Shown here: in pieces, positions 6,955-15,032 of the stretch
Numbering within the stretch: the stretch's first letter is position 1
How the letters are laid out: each line of letters opens with the position of its first letter
Assembly: GCA_017615495.1 (NCBI GenBank)
Contig: JAGAAA010000103.1
Coordinates: 1-20,026, forward strand
From: Clostridia bacterium
GTDB lineage: Bacteria; Bacillota; Clostridia; Christensenellales; CAG-1252
Length of the DNA stretch: 20,026 nt
Direction: 5' to 3'
Made by a program: the position numbers and the translations under genes
Notes under the pieces: generated by a model
What the model was told of the DNA's origin: nothing
Seen by the model: the letters and a program-made list of their open reading frames with translations, nothing else
The model's database searches: none

Positions 6955-7143
6955 ATGAATAGTTTCTGCAACAACGATTGCTTATGGCTCCTTCTCCTCT
7001 TATTCTGCTGCGGCGGCAATAAGTGCGGCGGGTGCAACATCGAATCCATCCTTTGGATCTACCTGCTCCTTTGTTGCTCCGGCGGATGCGGCGGAGGTTG
7101 CGGCTGCAAGGACGCCCCCGGCTTTGGCTTCGGCTGCAAGTGA
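6955..7143 (+). CDS. Small cysteine/glycine-rich hydrophobic peptide
   Basis: A 62-residue product with 12 Cys and many Gly. An excellent ribosome binding site (AGGAGG) sits eight bases before the ATG and a strong terminator follows the stop, so this is a real, separately transcribed gene. Two similar units are visible: DCLWLLLLLFCCGG (8-21) and SILWIYLLLCCSGG (31-44). Each is a short hydrophobic stretch (L/I-L-W-x-x-L-L-L) ending in Cys-Cys and a Gly-rich turn. The tail is CGGGCGCK and a Phe-Gly repeat. The hydrophobic runs are about 10 residues, too short to cross a membrane singly. It resembles small Clostridia proteins that databases label chorion class high-cysteine proteins (recalled, not checked). 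Those have no proven function; spore-coat, metal-binding or membrane-surface roles are possible. Confidence 0.75.
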   Translation: MNSFCNNDCLWLLLLLFCCGGNKCGGCNIESILWIYLLLCCSGGCGGGCGCKDAPGFGFGCK

Positions 7144-7154
7144 TCCCCCTATCC

Positions 7155-7187
7155 AAAGAGGCTCGGGAGTTCCCCGAGCCTCTTTTT
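7155..7187 (+). terminator. Intrinsic terminator, probably serving both strands
   Basis: A perfect 13-bp stem (AAAGAGGCTCGGG at 7155-7167, complement at 7173-7185) with a 5-base loop and a T-run (7183-7187) ends the cysteine-rich peptide gene. On the other strand the hairpin lies about 25 bases after the stop of the convergent gene ending at 7211. There its trailing T-run is only three bases, so termination in that direction may be weaker. Confidence 0.9.
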
Positions 7188-7210
7188 CATTTTGATTCTG
7201 TCAAACCGTT

Positions 7211-9925
7211 TTATTTTTCAATCCCGCGCAACCTTGCGTAGACCTCTTTGCCTATCGTATAGGTCTCACCGGGAAGGGTGTTGAAGGTGCCCTCTTTGTC
7301 GCGCCCCATGATATGGTACGTTTTAAACGCTTCGAGGTCGACGCCAAAGCTCTTTGCCACCTTCATAACGGGTCCGCTTACGGAAGGCGCGAGGTACGCT
7401 CTGACCTCCGCGTAGGTGTAATCATTCGGATCGAAGATGATGTTGATGCCGTCCGTGCCGGGTGTCGCCGCATTGAAATAGGGGTTCATGTTCTCCCAAA
7501 TACCGATCATTAAGAAGGAGAAGTTCAGCCATTCGTCCCCGTTTGCGTCAACGTACAGGTTCTTTTTGTCGGACATCATAAACGCTTCTTTGATCACCTT
7601 GCCGAGCACGTCGTTGAAGGAGCTGACGAGGGCGTTTGCGTTGTCATTCTCCAAGCCCTTGGGCAAGAGGTCCATCCTAACGTCTTCCAATTTTTTCCAA
7701 TTGTAAACGTAGTTATTGCCCTCCAGCTCGAAGGTGCCGAATTGCGGCTTGATCTTGGGCTCGTTCTTCTTTTTATTCATATTGGCAAGAAGGTCGTCAA
7801 AATTGGTGCAAGCAATGCCGACCGGGGCGATGGTGTTGGAGAAGATGCAGTTTTTGATCTTGGCGTTGGCTACGCCGTAGCCCGATTGCTGCAATACGAT
7901 GGCGGAAGCGGAGTTGTTGCGGAAGATGCACCCGTCAAATTCGCTGTCACCGATGGCGGTGTTAACGTGACCGTAGGCGTATTGGAACAAGCATCCTTTG
8001 ACAAACAGCGAAAAATGATTGGTCTCCTTGGGGTAAGCGCCCAACACGCCGATGGCGCCGCCGCCCTTCGCGCTAAGTTCCTCAAAGGCTTGTTGCGCGT
8101 CGTCGCTGGTGGGTTGGGTGGCCTGCATATTGAGGTTGATCAGATCGACGTTGAGGTCTTCCGGCATATCCGTAAAGGTAGCAAAATCCCAAAGCAAAAG
8201 CTTATCCGTCTCCTCCACGGAAGAAATAAGGAATTGTCCGTCAAGTTTCTTGCCGTTACCGTAAATGGATGCGGCAAGGTTTTTGACTGCTTCGCCCCCT
8301 TCCGCCTTGGAGGGAAAGTAGACGTCGCAATGCAACACGATCGCCTTGACCTCTTTGTTGGCGGCGACAGCTTGCAAGTCGTAATACGGGGTGTAATCGG
8401 GGGTTTGGTTCTCTTTGACGTCAAAGTGCTGACTGCCGACGCCCACGCCCACGTTTACGCCGTTTACCATATGGAAGGTGTAGTTTTGTCTGACGGGCAT
8501 TCCCTGCTGATTATAGCCGGTGGCGCTGATGGTGACGACGCGTCCTTCCACGTCCGAAGCAAAGCGGACAACGCCGCTTTTATCCACCGTGGCGATCTCA
8601 GCGTTGGTGGTTTCAAAGGTAAATGCCTCGATGCCCGCGTCCACCGGATAGACCGACGCGATCTTTAGGCGGAAAGAATTGGTATACTCACCGTTTTTGT
8701 AAGTCACGTTTCCGAAAACTCTTTCCTGCAAAAGCCCGGTTGCGTCACGGTACGCCGTTTCGGACAAGCGGAAGTCCTCGACGGGGCTGGTAACGTTCAA
8801 GGTGACACGCTGAGAGGCGTACCCTTCCGCGGAAGGATAGATCTCCGCTTCGCCGCTTCCGACGGCGTACAAACGGTTGCCCCGTACGACCAAAACGTTT
8901 TCGTTGGTGGAGCGCCAAGTTACGGCAGGCGCGCTGCCGTCCGTGGCAAGCGCGTTCAGTTCGATGTTGGAAGTGCCCAGCGCGATAAACGCGGAGAGCG
9001 CGCCTTCCTTTAAGGCGTAATAATTCTCAATGACGAGGGACTTTTGCGCGGGAAGTTTGACAACGCGCACCGTTTGGGTCTCGCTCCCTTTGCGGAAAAG
9101 GACTTCCGTCGTTTCAAAAGCGCCAAGCGAGGCAAGGTTCACCTCTTCCCCTCCCTCGACGGTCACTTGCTCGTCGGTGACGTAGGGCGCGAGGTTCAAA
9201 GTGTCCGCAGCGCAGTAGATCACGCTTTGATTGGAAAGCTCATCCCCTTCCACCGACACTTTCACGGAGGCGGAGACCGTCTTGCCCTTTGCGCTGACGG
9301 TTGCGGTGACGGTAGCCGTCCCATACTCCTTGGCGGTGATGACGCCGTTGTTATCCACTTTGACGAGGTTTGCGTCGCTGGTCGTCCAGGATATCTTTCG
9401 GTCACGCACGCTCATTGCCGGCTTCACCGAAGCAAGCAAGGAAAGAGTGGTATAGCGCGGCACGGATATTTCGTCAAAAGTATGCCCGGCATAGTCCCCC
9501 ATCGTCATATATCCGGGGATCAAGCCGCCCACGTAAAGGGTAGCGTGCGCGCTGATGGAAGAATTCTTCTTGGAGGTGCAAAGGATGTCCACGCTGCCGT
9601 AATCGTGGAAGCGGATCTCCGCGGCGTCCTTTCTCTTTTCATCCAAAACGATGGTCGCGATCTGCGGGTTGGAGCTTTCCCAAATCATTTCGTCCGTCGC
9701 AATGCCGGGGAACACCTCGCAGAAGACGGTATACTTTTTGCCCGTATCCTTATACTCTTCCAAATAGATCTCGTCACTTTCCAAAACCTCACCGCTGTGT
9801 TTGATAACGATGGATTCAACGGGAATATCCACGAGCGCGGAAGCAATGAGCCTTCCGCTCGCGTCGATCGTCAATATGACGAGAATGGGTATCAACAGTA
9901 ACAAGCAAAGTATGATCTTTTTCAT
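7211..9925 (-). CDS. Exported Ig-like (Big_2) / beta-helix protein, second paralogue
   Basis: A 904-residue surface protein of unknown function. It begins MKK and a hydrophobic stretch (4-20), then SGRLIASA; AXA at 28-30 could be a signal peptidase site, otherwise this is a membrane anchor. There is no lipobox or LPXTG. Four Ig-like units follow. The clearest Big_2 unit (about 165-225) has ISWTTSDANLVKVDNNGVITAKEYGTATVTA as its core; others lie near 38-135, 315-390 and 420-490. A right-handed beta-helix is suggested at about 500-700 by repeated rungs such as FDGCIFRNN and IKNCIFSNT. The C-terminal ~200 residues match no domain I know, but YVYNWKK, PKGL and PGETYTIG...YARLRG recur in the neighbour. 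The start ATG overlaps the neighbour's stop (ATGA) with AGAGGA upstream. Last gene of the cluster. Confidence 0.85.
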   Translation of the reverse strand: MKKIILCLLLLIPILVILTIDASGRLIASALVDIPVESIVIKHSGEVLESDEIYLEEYKDTGKKYTVFCEVFPGIATDEMIWESSNPQIATIVLDEKRKDAAEIRFHDYGSVDILCTSKKNSSISAHATLYVGGLIPGYMTMGDYAGHTFDEISVPRYTTLSLLASVKPAMSVRDRKISWTTSDANLVKVDNNGVITAKEYGTATVTATVSAKGKTVSASVKVSVEGDELSNQSVIYCAADTLNLAPYVTDEQVTVEGGEEVNLASLGAFETTEVLFRKGSETQTVRVVKLPAQKSLVIENYYALKEGALSAFIALGTSNIELNALATDGSAPAVTWRSTNENVLVVRGNRLYAVGSGEAEIYPSAEGYASQRVTLNVTSPVEDFRLSETAYRDATGLLQERVFGNVTYKNGEYTNSFRLKIASVYPVDAGIEAFTFETTNAEIATVDKSGVVRFASDVEGRVVTISATGYNQQGMPVRQNYTFHMVNGVNVGVGVGSQHFDVKENQTPDYTPYYDLQAVAANKEVKAIVLHCDVYFPSKAEGGEAVKNLAASIYGNGKKLDGQFLISSVEETDKLLLWDFATFTDMPEDLNVDLINLNMQATQPTSDDAQQAFEELSAKGGGAIGVLGAYPKETNHFSLFVKGCLFQYAYGHVNTAIGDSEFDGCIFRNNSASAIVLQQSGYGVANAKIKNCIFSNTIAPVGIACTNFDDLLANMNKKKNEPKIKPQFGTFELEGNNYVYNWKKLEDVRMDLLPKGLENDNANALVSSFNDVLGKVIKEAFMMSDKKNLYVDANGDEWLNFSFLMIGIWENMNPYFNAATPGTDGINIIFDPNDYTYAEVRAYLAPSVSGPVMKVAKSFGVDLEAFKTYHIMGRDKEGTFNTLPGETYTIGKEVYARLRGIEK

Positions 9926-12591
9926 TTTGTCCTCTGTCCGCGAACTTTCGCGTATGTGCTTTCGTTTAGTTTGTAGGTTTCACCCGGCGACGTCGTGTAG
10001 GTCCCGTCCGCCGTTCTGTTGGTCATCAGATAGGTAGGACGGTCAAAGTCCAAGAGTTTTTTCGTCGCTTTCTTTATCGCTGCGCCAAGCGCTACGGTAT
10101 TGAGTTCCATTTGAACGAAGTCGGCACGGGCGGTATCGTACGTGACGGTCATTCCGTCCGTGACCTTCTCACGCGTGCCGTTTACGATGGTGTGATCAGG
10201 ACTCCAAAAGTTGATGAACAAGAAGCCCATGTTCACGTAATCTTCCTTATCGTATTTTACGATCAGACCCGAATTCATCCCGCCGAGGAAGCTGTTTTGC
10301 GCGCACTCGGAAAGCTTGTTGTTCACCGATTCGAGCAAAATATCGAGCGCTTCGTTTTTCATCAAGCCCTTGGGGATGATGTCGAGCTTCACTTCGTCCG
10401 TCTTCTTCCAATTATAGATATAATTGTCGCCCGTCCAAGTAATGGAATTATAGCGCACCTCCTCCCCTTCGTTCGGGAAGGTACCGTTGCTTACGATGCC
10501 CGCCATCGAGATGGAGTTGGAGAAGATGCAGTTGTTGATGGTAACGTAGTTCTCCTGCCCGTGCAACGATTGGATCATCAAGGAAACACCCGCGCTGTTT
10601 CTGAAGATGCACCCGTCAAACTCAAACGTTCCGCCGATCAAGCAGGCGTGCGAATACGAGTATTGGAAGACGCAATAGCGGAAGGTGGTGCGGAAATCAG
10701 TCTTCTCCTTTAAGAAGCTGCGAATGGGCTCACCGCCCTTCAGCATCAACGCGTCGAAGGTATCCTGCGAATCGCCGCCGACAGGCGCGTATGAATTGAT
10801 CAACAGGTCCGTGACGGTGATGCCCGTCTGTCCTTCCTCGACAGAATTATCGTTGATGTCCTCGAAGATATGGCTCTCATAGTCGTACTGATAGAGCTGT
10901 CCGTCGATCTTGTAGCCGTTGCCGTAGATATCGCGGATGAGTCTGAGCTTGTTGTGCTCCCCCGTCATCGCGTCGAGGGATTCCTTCGTGGGCATATACA
11001 GGTTGGTTTGGAAAACCAACGCGTAAGAGCGGTCCTCGTACATCACGTTCAGAGCGTCGTTGTAGGGCACAAACGACGGCAACTCATCTTTGTTTCCGTC
11101 GTAAGGGTTCGCTCCGAAGCCGAAGCCCACGTTGATGCCCTTCACAACGTTTTCAAAGGTGTACGTCCTCGACATCGCGTTCGTGGAAAAAAGGCTTTTC
11201 ACCGTGACGGTGACCTTCTTACCTACCGCGTCGTCGCGGAAAGTCAAACGCCCCGTTTCGTCCACCGACGCCCAATCCTCGTCTACCGAATAAGAGAACA
11301 GCGTGGTGTCGCAATCGGCGGGATAGAGGTTTTGCGGCGTCACGCGAACGCCGTCTTGAATGACGCCGTCGTAAACGCTCTTTGTGCCAAACACCCTTCT
11401 CGACCCGAGGCCGACAACGTCGTCGTCCGAATCGAAATTCAACGCAAAGTAACTGACGGGCGTCGCCGCGGTTATTTCCATACTGAATGACTCGTAGCCC
11501 GCCTTGGCAAACGTCAAAGTGGCAGTCCCCGCGCCGTAAGCCTTGATGACGCCGCCTTCCGCGCGGATGACGTTGTCATCGGTGGAAGTAATGGTGACCT
11601 CTTCCGCCAAAAGCGTCGTCATCTTGTCGATCGGGCGAAGCATAGTGCCGTGCCCTACCGCAATGTAGGCGCCGTTTTTCCATTCTTTGCGAAGCATCAC
11701 GTCCAAGCCCTCGAGACTAAGCATACGCTGATACGGCAAACGCTCCACAAGCACGCTTCCCGTGCGGGTGCCGTCCGATACGGCGTAACTCCTCGTTTCG
11801 CCATACGGCACGGAGGAAAGATCGATCTCGTTTCCGCCGACGACGCTACCTGCGCCCATATAAGGCGCAAGGTCAAAGGCGCCGTCGCCGTAGGCGTACA
11901 CCTTTTCCTGCTTTACAAGCGCCGTTCCGGACACCGTCACCGGGAGCGTGACCGTCTTGTTGCCGCCGCTCTTGTTCTTGGCGGAAACGGTGAGGGTCGC
12001 CGTCCCTTCGCCCTTTGCGAAGATAAGCCCGTTGGATGAACAGGTAAACACGTTTTCATCCGAAGAGGTGAACACCGGGTCGTCAACCATCGCGTTGTAG
12101 GGAGAGATCTCCGTGCGGATCTGTTCCGTCGCGTACTTTTCCAGCGTGAGGGAAGAAAGCTCCTCGCCGGTATCGTAGGAATAGAAACGGATCTTGTGGA
12201 TCGTATCGTCTTCCACGAAGAAGGAGCACGACGCCCTGACTGACGAAGCGTCCAAACTTTCGGCGGTGATTTTGGCAAAACCGCACTCGCGGAAGGTAAC
12301 GATACCGTCGTCGTCCACGACCGCGACCTCTTCGTTGTCGCTGTACCATTTGAAGCCCGTGACCAGAGCCACTCCAGGGAAGTACTTGATCTTAAGTTGA
12401 TACCTCAACTTCTTTTCGGTATATTCCCCGTAGTTGATCGTTGCTTGCGTAACGCGTTCACCCTTGTGCCAAAGCTCAATGTTTTCGATGCCGATAGCAA
12501 CTTCGGCGGAGATGATCTTGCCGGAAAGGGAGATCGTGAGTATCACGAGCAACGGGATCATTAAAAGGAGGGCAATGATGACTTTTTTCAT
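9922..12591 (-). CDS. Exported Ig-like (Big_2) / beta-helix protein, first paralogue
   Basis: An 889-residue paralogue of the next gene with the same layout and clear sequence kinship. The N-terminus (MKK, hydrophobic 4-20, LSGKIISA) is nearly the same. Ig-like units occupy about the first 490 residues, with FKWYSDNEEVAVVDDDGIVTF and FTSSDENVFTCSSNGLIFAKGEGTATL as recognisable cores. A junction GINVGFGFGANPY is matched by GVNVGVGVGSQHF in the other. The beta-helix region carries IYGNGYKIDGQ, FDGCIFRNSAG and INNCIFSNS. The tail has YIYNWKK, PKGL and PGETYKLN...YAKVRG. AAAGGTGATGG precedes the ATG, which lies four bases after the permease stop. A substrate-binding, adhesive or assembly role outside the cell, together with the ABC transporter, is inferred from context. 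The binding partner is unknown. Confidence 0.85.
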   Translation of the reverse strand: MKKVIIALLLMIPLLVILTISLSGKIISAEVAIGIENIELWHKGERVTQATINYGEYTEKKLRYQLKIKYFPGVALVTGFKWYSDNEEVAVVDDDGIVTFRECGFAKITAESLDASSVRASCSFFVEDDTIHKIRFYSYDTGEELSSLTLEKYATEQIRTEISPYNAMVDDPVFTSSDENVFTCSSNGLIFAKGEGTATLTVSAKNKSGGNKTVTLPVTVSGTALVKQEKVYAYGDGAFDLAPYMGAGSVVGGNEIDLSSVPYGETRSYAVSDGTRTGSVLVERLPYQRMLSLEGLDVMLRKEWKNGAYIAVGHGTMLRPIDKMTTLLAEEVTITSTDDNVIRAEGGVIKAYGAGTATLTFAKAGYESFSMEITAATPVSYFALNFDSDDDVVGLGSRRVFGTKSVYDGVIQDGVRVTPQNLYPADCDTTLFSYSVDEDWASVDETGRLTFRDDAVGKKVTVTVKSLFSTNAMSRTYTFENVVKGINVGFGFGANPYDGNKDELPSFVPYNDALNVMYEDRSYALVFQTNLYMPTKESLDAMTGEHNKLRLIRDIYGNGYKIDGQLYQYDYESHIFEDINDNSVEEGQTGITVTDLLINSYAPVGGDSQDTFDALMLKGGEPIRSFLKEKTDFRTTFRYCVFQYSYSHACLIGGTFEFDGCIFRNSAGVSLMIQSLHGQENYVTINNCIFSNSISMAGIVSNGTFPNEGEEVRYNSITWTGDNYIYNWKKTDEVKLDIIPKGLMKNEALDILLESVNNKLSECAQNSFLGGMNSGLIVKYDKEDYVNMGFLFINFWSPDHTIVNGTREKVTDGMTVTYDTARADFVQMELNTVALGAAIKKATKKLLDFDRPTYLMTNRTADGTYTTSPGETYKLNESTYAKVRGQRTK

Positions 12592-12595
12592 TCCA

Positions 12596-14209
12596 TCACC
12601 TTTGTGAGATCTTGTTGTACCTTTGATCCAATCCGATCATGAGCCAGAGCACCGCCGCAACGGCAAGGAGCAAGGATACGCCCGCGAGGATCAGATAGGT
12701 CATCGTCGTCCCCCACAGGAACAACCCGACCATACCGAAAAGACCGTACAAAACGGAAATGGCAAACCCTACGAAAAGCACGACAAAGGTGGAAACGTTA
12801 CCAACCGAAAGTTCACCGTCGCCGCCCACCGCAAACTGCGGACGGGTGGTGTCCAAGCGGACGGCAAAGCAAGTTACCGCCACCGAGACCAAGAAGGAGA
12901 TGCCAAAGGCGCTAAAGGCGTATTTTGCTTCCACCTGCCCGGAGACCCAAATGACGATCGCCGTCACGAGGATGCTGAGGGTGGAAACTGCCATATAAAG
13001 GGCGAGCTTGATCAAAACTTGCGTGCGGTAACTGACCGGCACGATCTTGGTCAAATAGAAGTTTTCGCCTTCACGCGAAACGGAAGACGCCGCGAAGGAA
13101 AGGATGATGGCGCAGAAAATAAGCATGACCATCAAAGCAAGCGCCGGCACGATGACCGCGCCGATGGTGTTTTCACCCATGCTTGCGGCAAGCTTGTTGC
13201 AGTAGTAGACCATCACGGGCGCCGCCACTGCCATACAGAGATATTGGAAACTGTAGTTGCTACTGCGGAAGATATCCAAAAACTCCCTGCGGAAGGTTGC
13301 CCACGTGGGCGTTCTTACCTTGTTTTTGGTGACCATCGTAAAAGTAGCGCCGCTCCCCTCGATATCACGCAAAATGGTGCTGAGGTAATGCTTTTTGTTC
13401 AAGATGAACGCGCCGACGGCAAAGATCGCCACCACCGCAAGAGAAAGCAAACTTGCGCCCAAGCGCCATTTGCCTATCAGCATATACGCAAACCAGTTGG
13501 AAGGATAAATGTACTTTGCGGCTTCCGAAACGATGCCCATCGTTTCCTTACTGAAAAAGCTCATCGCTTCTTCCTTCATGTAGTCCACGACGCCCTGAAT
13601 GACGTGCATATAGATCGCAAATCCGACCGCCACCATAATGACCGAAACGAGGAGGGACAAGGTAAACATGTTCCTCGTACGCGCGCTGATCTGCATGACG
13701 GGGATCGCCAGCAAATTAGCGATGGAAAGCGGCAAAACGATGGAGAAAATAAGCACGACGGGAAGGAGCGCGTAGTAACTCCACGCTTGCGCCGTTGAAA
13801 TGCCGAAGATGATGAAGACCGGCAATTCCACGACGAGGGTGAAAATGATCTGATAAAGGATAAACACCGCGATCTTGGAAGCAAAGACGGCGCCCGGCGT
13901 GACCGGGAAGCGCATCAACAGCTCGTTATCGCCGCTTCTGAATAGGTTCTTTATGACAGAACTGATGCCGAACAACGTCAATATCAACTGCGACAATGCG
14001 ATGAACAACACGAGAAACTCGGTGCTCATCTCATAGAGATGGAACATTGCGACAAGTTGCTTTATACCAAAGATATACGCCGCGTAAACGAGAGCGACCA
14101 GCGCCAACACGACGCCTATTTTGAGTACCGTAAAAAACGGCTTCCCCGTGCCTTTCGTGCCAAAACGAGATTTTAGCTCAAGGCGAAACAACGTTTTAAA
14201 TTCTTTCAT
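12596..14209 (-). CDS. ABC-2-type permease, 12-helix
   Basis: A 537-residue integral membrane protein. About twelve hydrophobic segments fall into two sets of six. The first six end near residue 270; a charged cytoplasmic stretch (about 272-320, including TFRREFLDIFRSSN) comes next; the second six end near 527. A cytoplasmic segment after helix 2, NLFRSGDNELLMRFPVTPGAVFASKI (87-112), is the type of element by which ABC-2 permeases contact their ATPase. This looks like two fused six-helix halves, so one chain plus an ATPase dimer could form a complete transporter. Its ATG overlaps the ATPase stop (ATGA), and the first Ig/beta-helix gene starts four bases after its own stop. Export or mechanical action on the envelope is more likely than import, as no classical binding protein is present. 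Substrate unknown. Confidence 0.88.
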   Translation of the reverse strand: MKEFKTLFRLELKSRFGTKGTGKPFFTVLKIGVVLALVALVYAAYIFGIKQLVAMFHLYEMSTEFLVLFIALSQLILTLFGISSVIKNLFRSGDNELLMRFPVTPGAVFASKIAVFILYQIIFTLVVELPVFIIFGISTAQAWSYYALLPVVLIFSIVLPLSIANLLAIPVMQISARTRNMFTLSLLVSVIMVAVGFAIYMHVIQGVVDYMKEEAMSFFSKETMGIVSEAAKYIYPSNWFAYMLIGKWRLGASLLSLAVVAIFAVGAFILNKKHYLSTILRDIEGSGATFTMVTKNKVRTPTWATFRREFLDIFRSSNYSFQYLCMAVAAPVMVYYCNKLAASMGENTIGAVIVPALALMVMLIFCAIILSFAASSVSREGENFYLTKIVPVSYRTQVLIKLALYMAVSTLSILVTAIVIWVSGQVEAKYAFSAFGISFLVSVAVTCFAVRLDTTRPQFAVGGDGELSVGNVSTFVVLFVGFAISVLYGLFGMVGLFLWGTTMTYLILAGVSLLLAVAAVLWLMIGLDQRYNKISQR

Positions 14210-14982
14210 GCCTTGTTCTCCGCCATCGTCAAGCTACGGAACACCTGCTCAAGCGTTTCGCGCGTGCCTTTTTCGTGCAAATTGATAAGCCTCTTAAGCT
14301 CACCGTCGTGAATGATCGCCACGCGGTCGCAAAGCTTTGAAACGAGGTCTATATTGTGCGAGGAGAAGAAAACGGTGTTGCCCGCGGCGGTGTGCGCCTT
14401 CATCTCGTCGATGATGTCAAACATCGACTGCGGGTCCAAACCGACCATCGGTTCGTCCAACACCCACAAACGCGGGTTATGTATCAACGCGGCAATGATA
14501 CAGATCTTTTGTTTCATACCGTGCGAATAGCCTTTGATCTGTCTGTCCACGGCAAAACTGATCTTGAACATCTTCAAATAGCGGTTCATGCGCTCTTCCC
14601 TTTCCTCAAGGGACACGCCGTACAAGTCCGCAATATAGTTGACGTACTCTCTGCCCGTCAACTTTTCGTAGACCGAGTGGTTATCCGGCACGTAACCGAT
14701 GTTCTTTTTGGCGCCGATCGGGTCCTTTTTCATGTCGTGGCCGCAAATGATGATCTCGCCCTCGTCGTAAGGATGGATGCCCGTAATACACTTGATGGTC
14801 GTGGATTTACCGGCGCCGTTTTGTCCGAGGAATCCGAAGATCTCGCCCGCTTTAAGTTCCAACGTCAGGTCATTTATAGAATAACGCTTTGCGTTAAGAT
14901 ATTTCTTTTTAAGATTGTGGATAACAAGAAGCTTTTCTTCTTCAACTTTTTCCAACGTTTCTTCTTCCAAAATTTCACTCAT
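14206..14982 (-). CDS. ABC transporter ATP-binding protein
   Basis: A 258-residue ATPase that powers the neighbouring permease. Walker A is GQNGAGKST (53-61) and Walker B LWVLDEP (172-178). The signature is YSHGMKQK (152-159), a usual variant of LSGGQ in ABC-2 exporters. The switch His is His209 in FFSSHN. The Q-loop position reads GYVPDNHSVY: Asp replaces Gln, as often occurs in this subgroup. An acidic N-terminal extension of ~18 residues (SEILEEETLEKVEEEK) precedes the first strand. AGGAGG lies eight bases before the ATG. The gap to the upstream WG-repeat gene is 50 bases with no clear promoter, so read-through from upstream is likely, though a separate weak promoter is not excluded. Confidence 0.95.
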   Translation of the reverse strand: MSEILEEETLEKVEEEKLLVIHNLKKKYLNAKRYSINDLTLELKAGEIFGFLGQNGAGKSTTIKCITGIHPYDEGEIIICGHDMKKDPIGAKKNIGYVPDNHSVYEKLTGREYVNYIADLYGVSLEEREERMNRYLKMFKISFAVDRQIKGYSHGMKQKICIIAALIHNPRLWVLDEPMVGLDPQSMFDIIDEMKAHTAAGNTVFFSSHNIDLVSKLCDRVAIIHDGELKRLINLHEKGTRETLEQVFRSLTMAENKA

Positions 14983-15032
14983 ATGTGCCTCCTTTCGTCG
15001 CGATTCGCGGCTATAACTTCCTTATTTAAGCG

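Noticed and set aside
7211..9925. Assignment of the exported paralogues as LPXTG-anchored adhesins
   Set aside because: No LPXTG motif, C-terminal hydrophobic helix or basic tail; the C-termini are ordinary soluble sequence.
12623..13798. 391-codon plus-strand frame opposite the permease
   Set aside because: Extremely charged His/Arg/Asp-rich product, the complement of hydrophobic permease codons.
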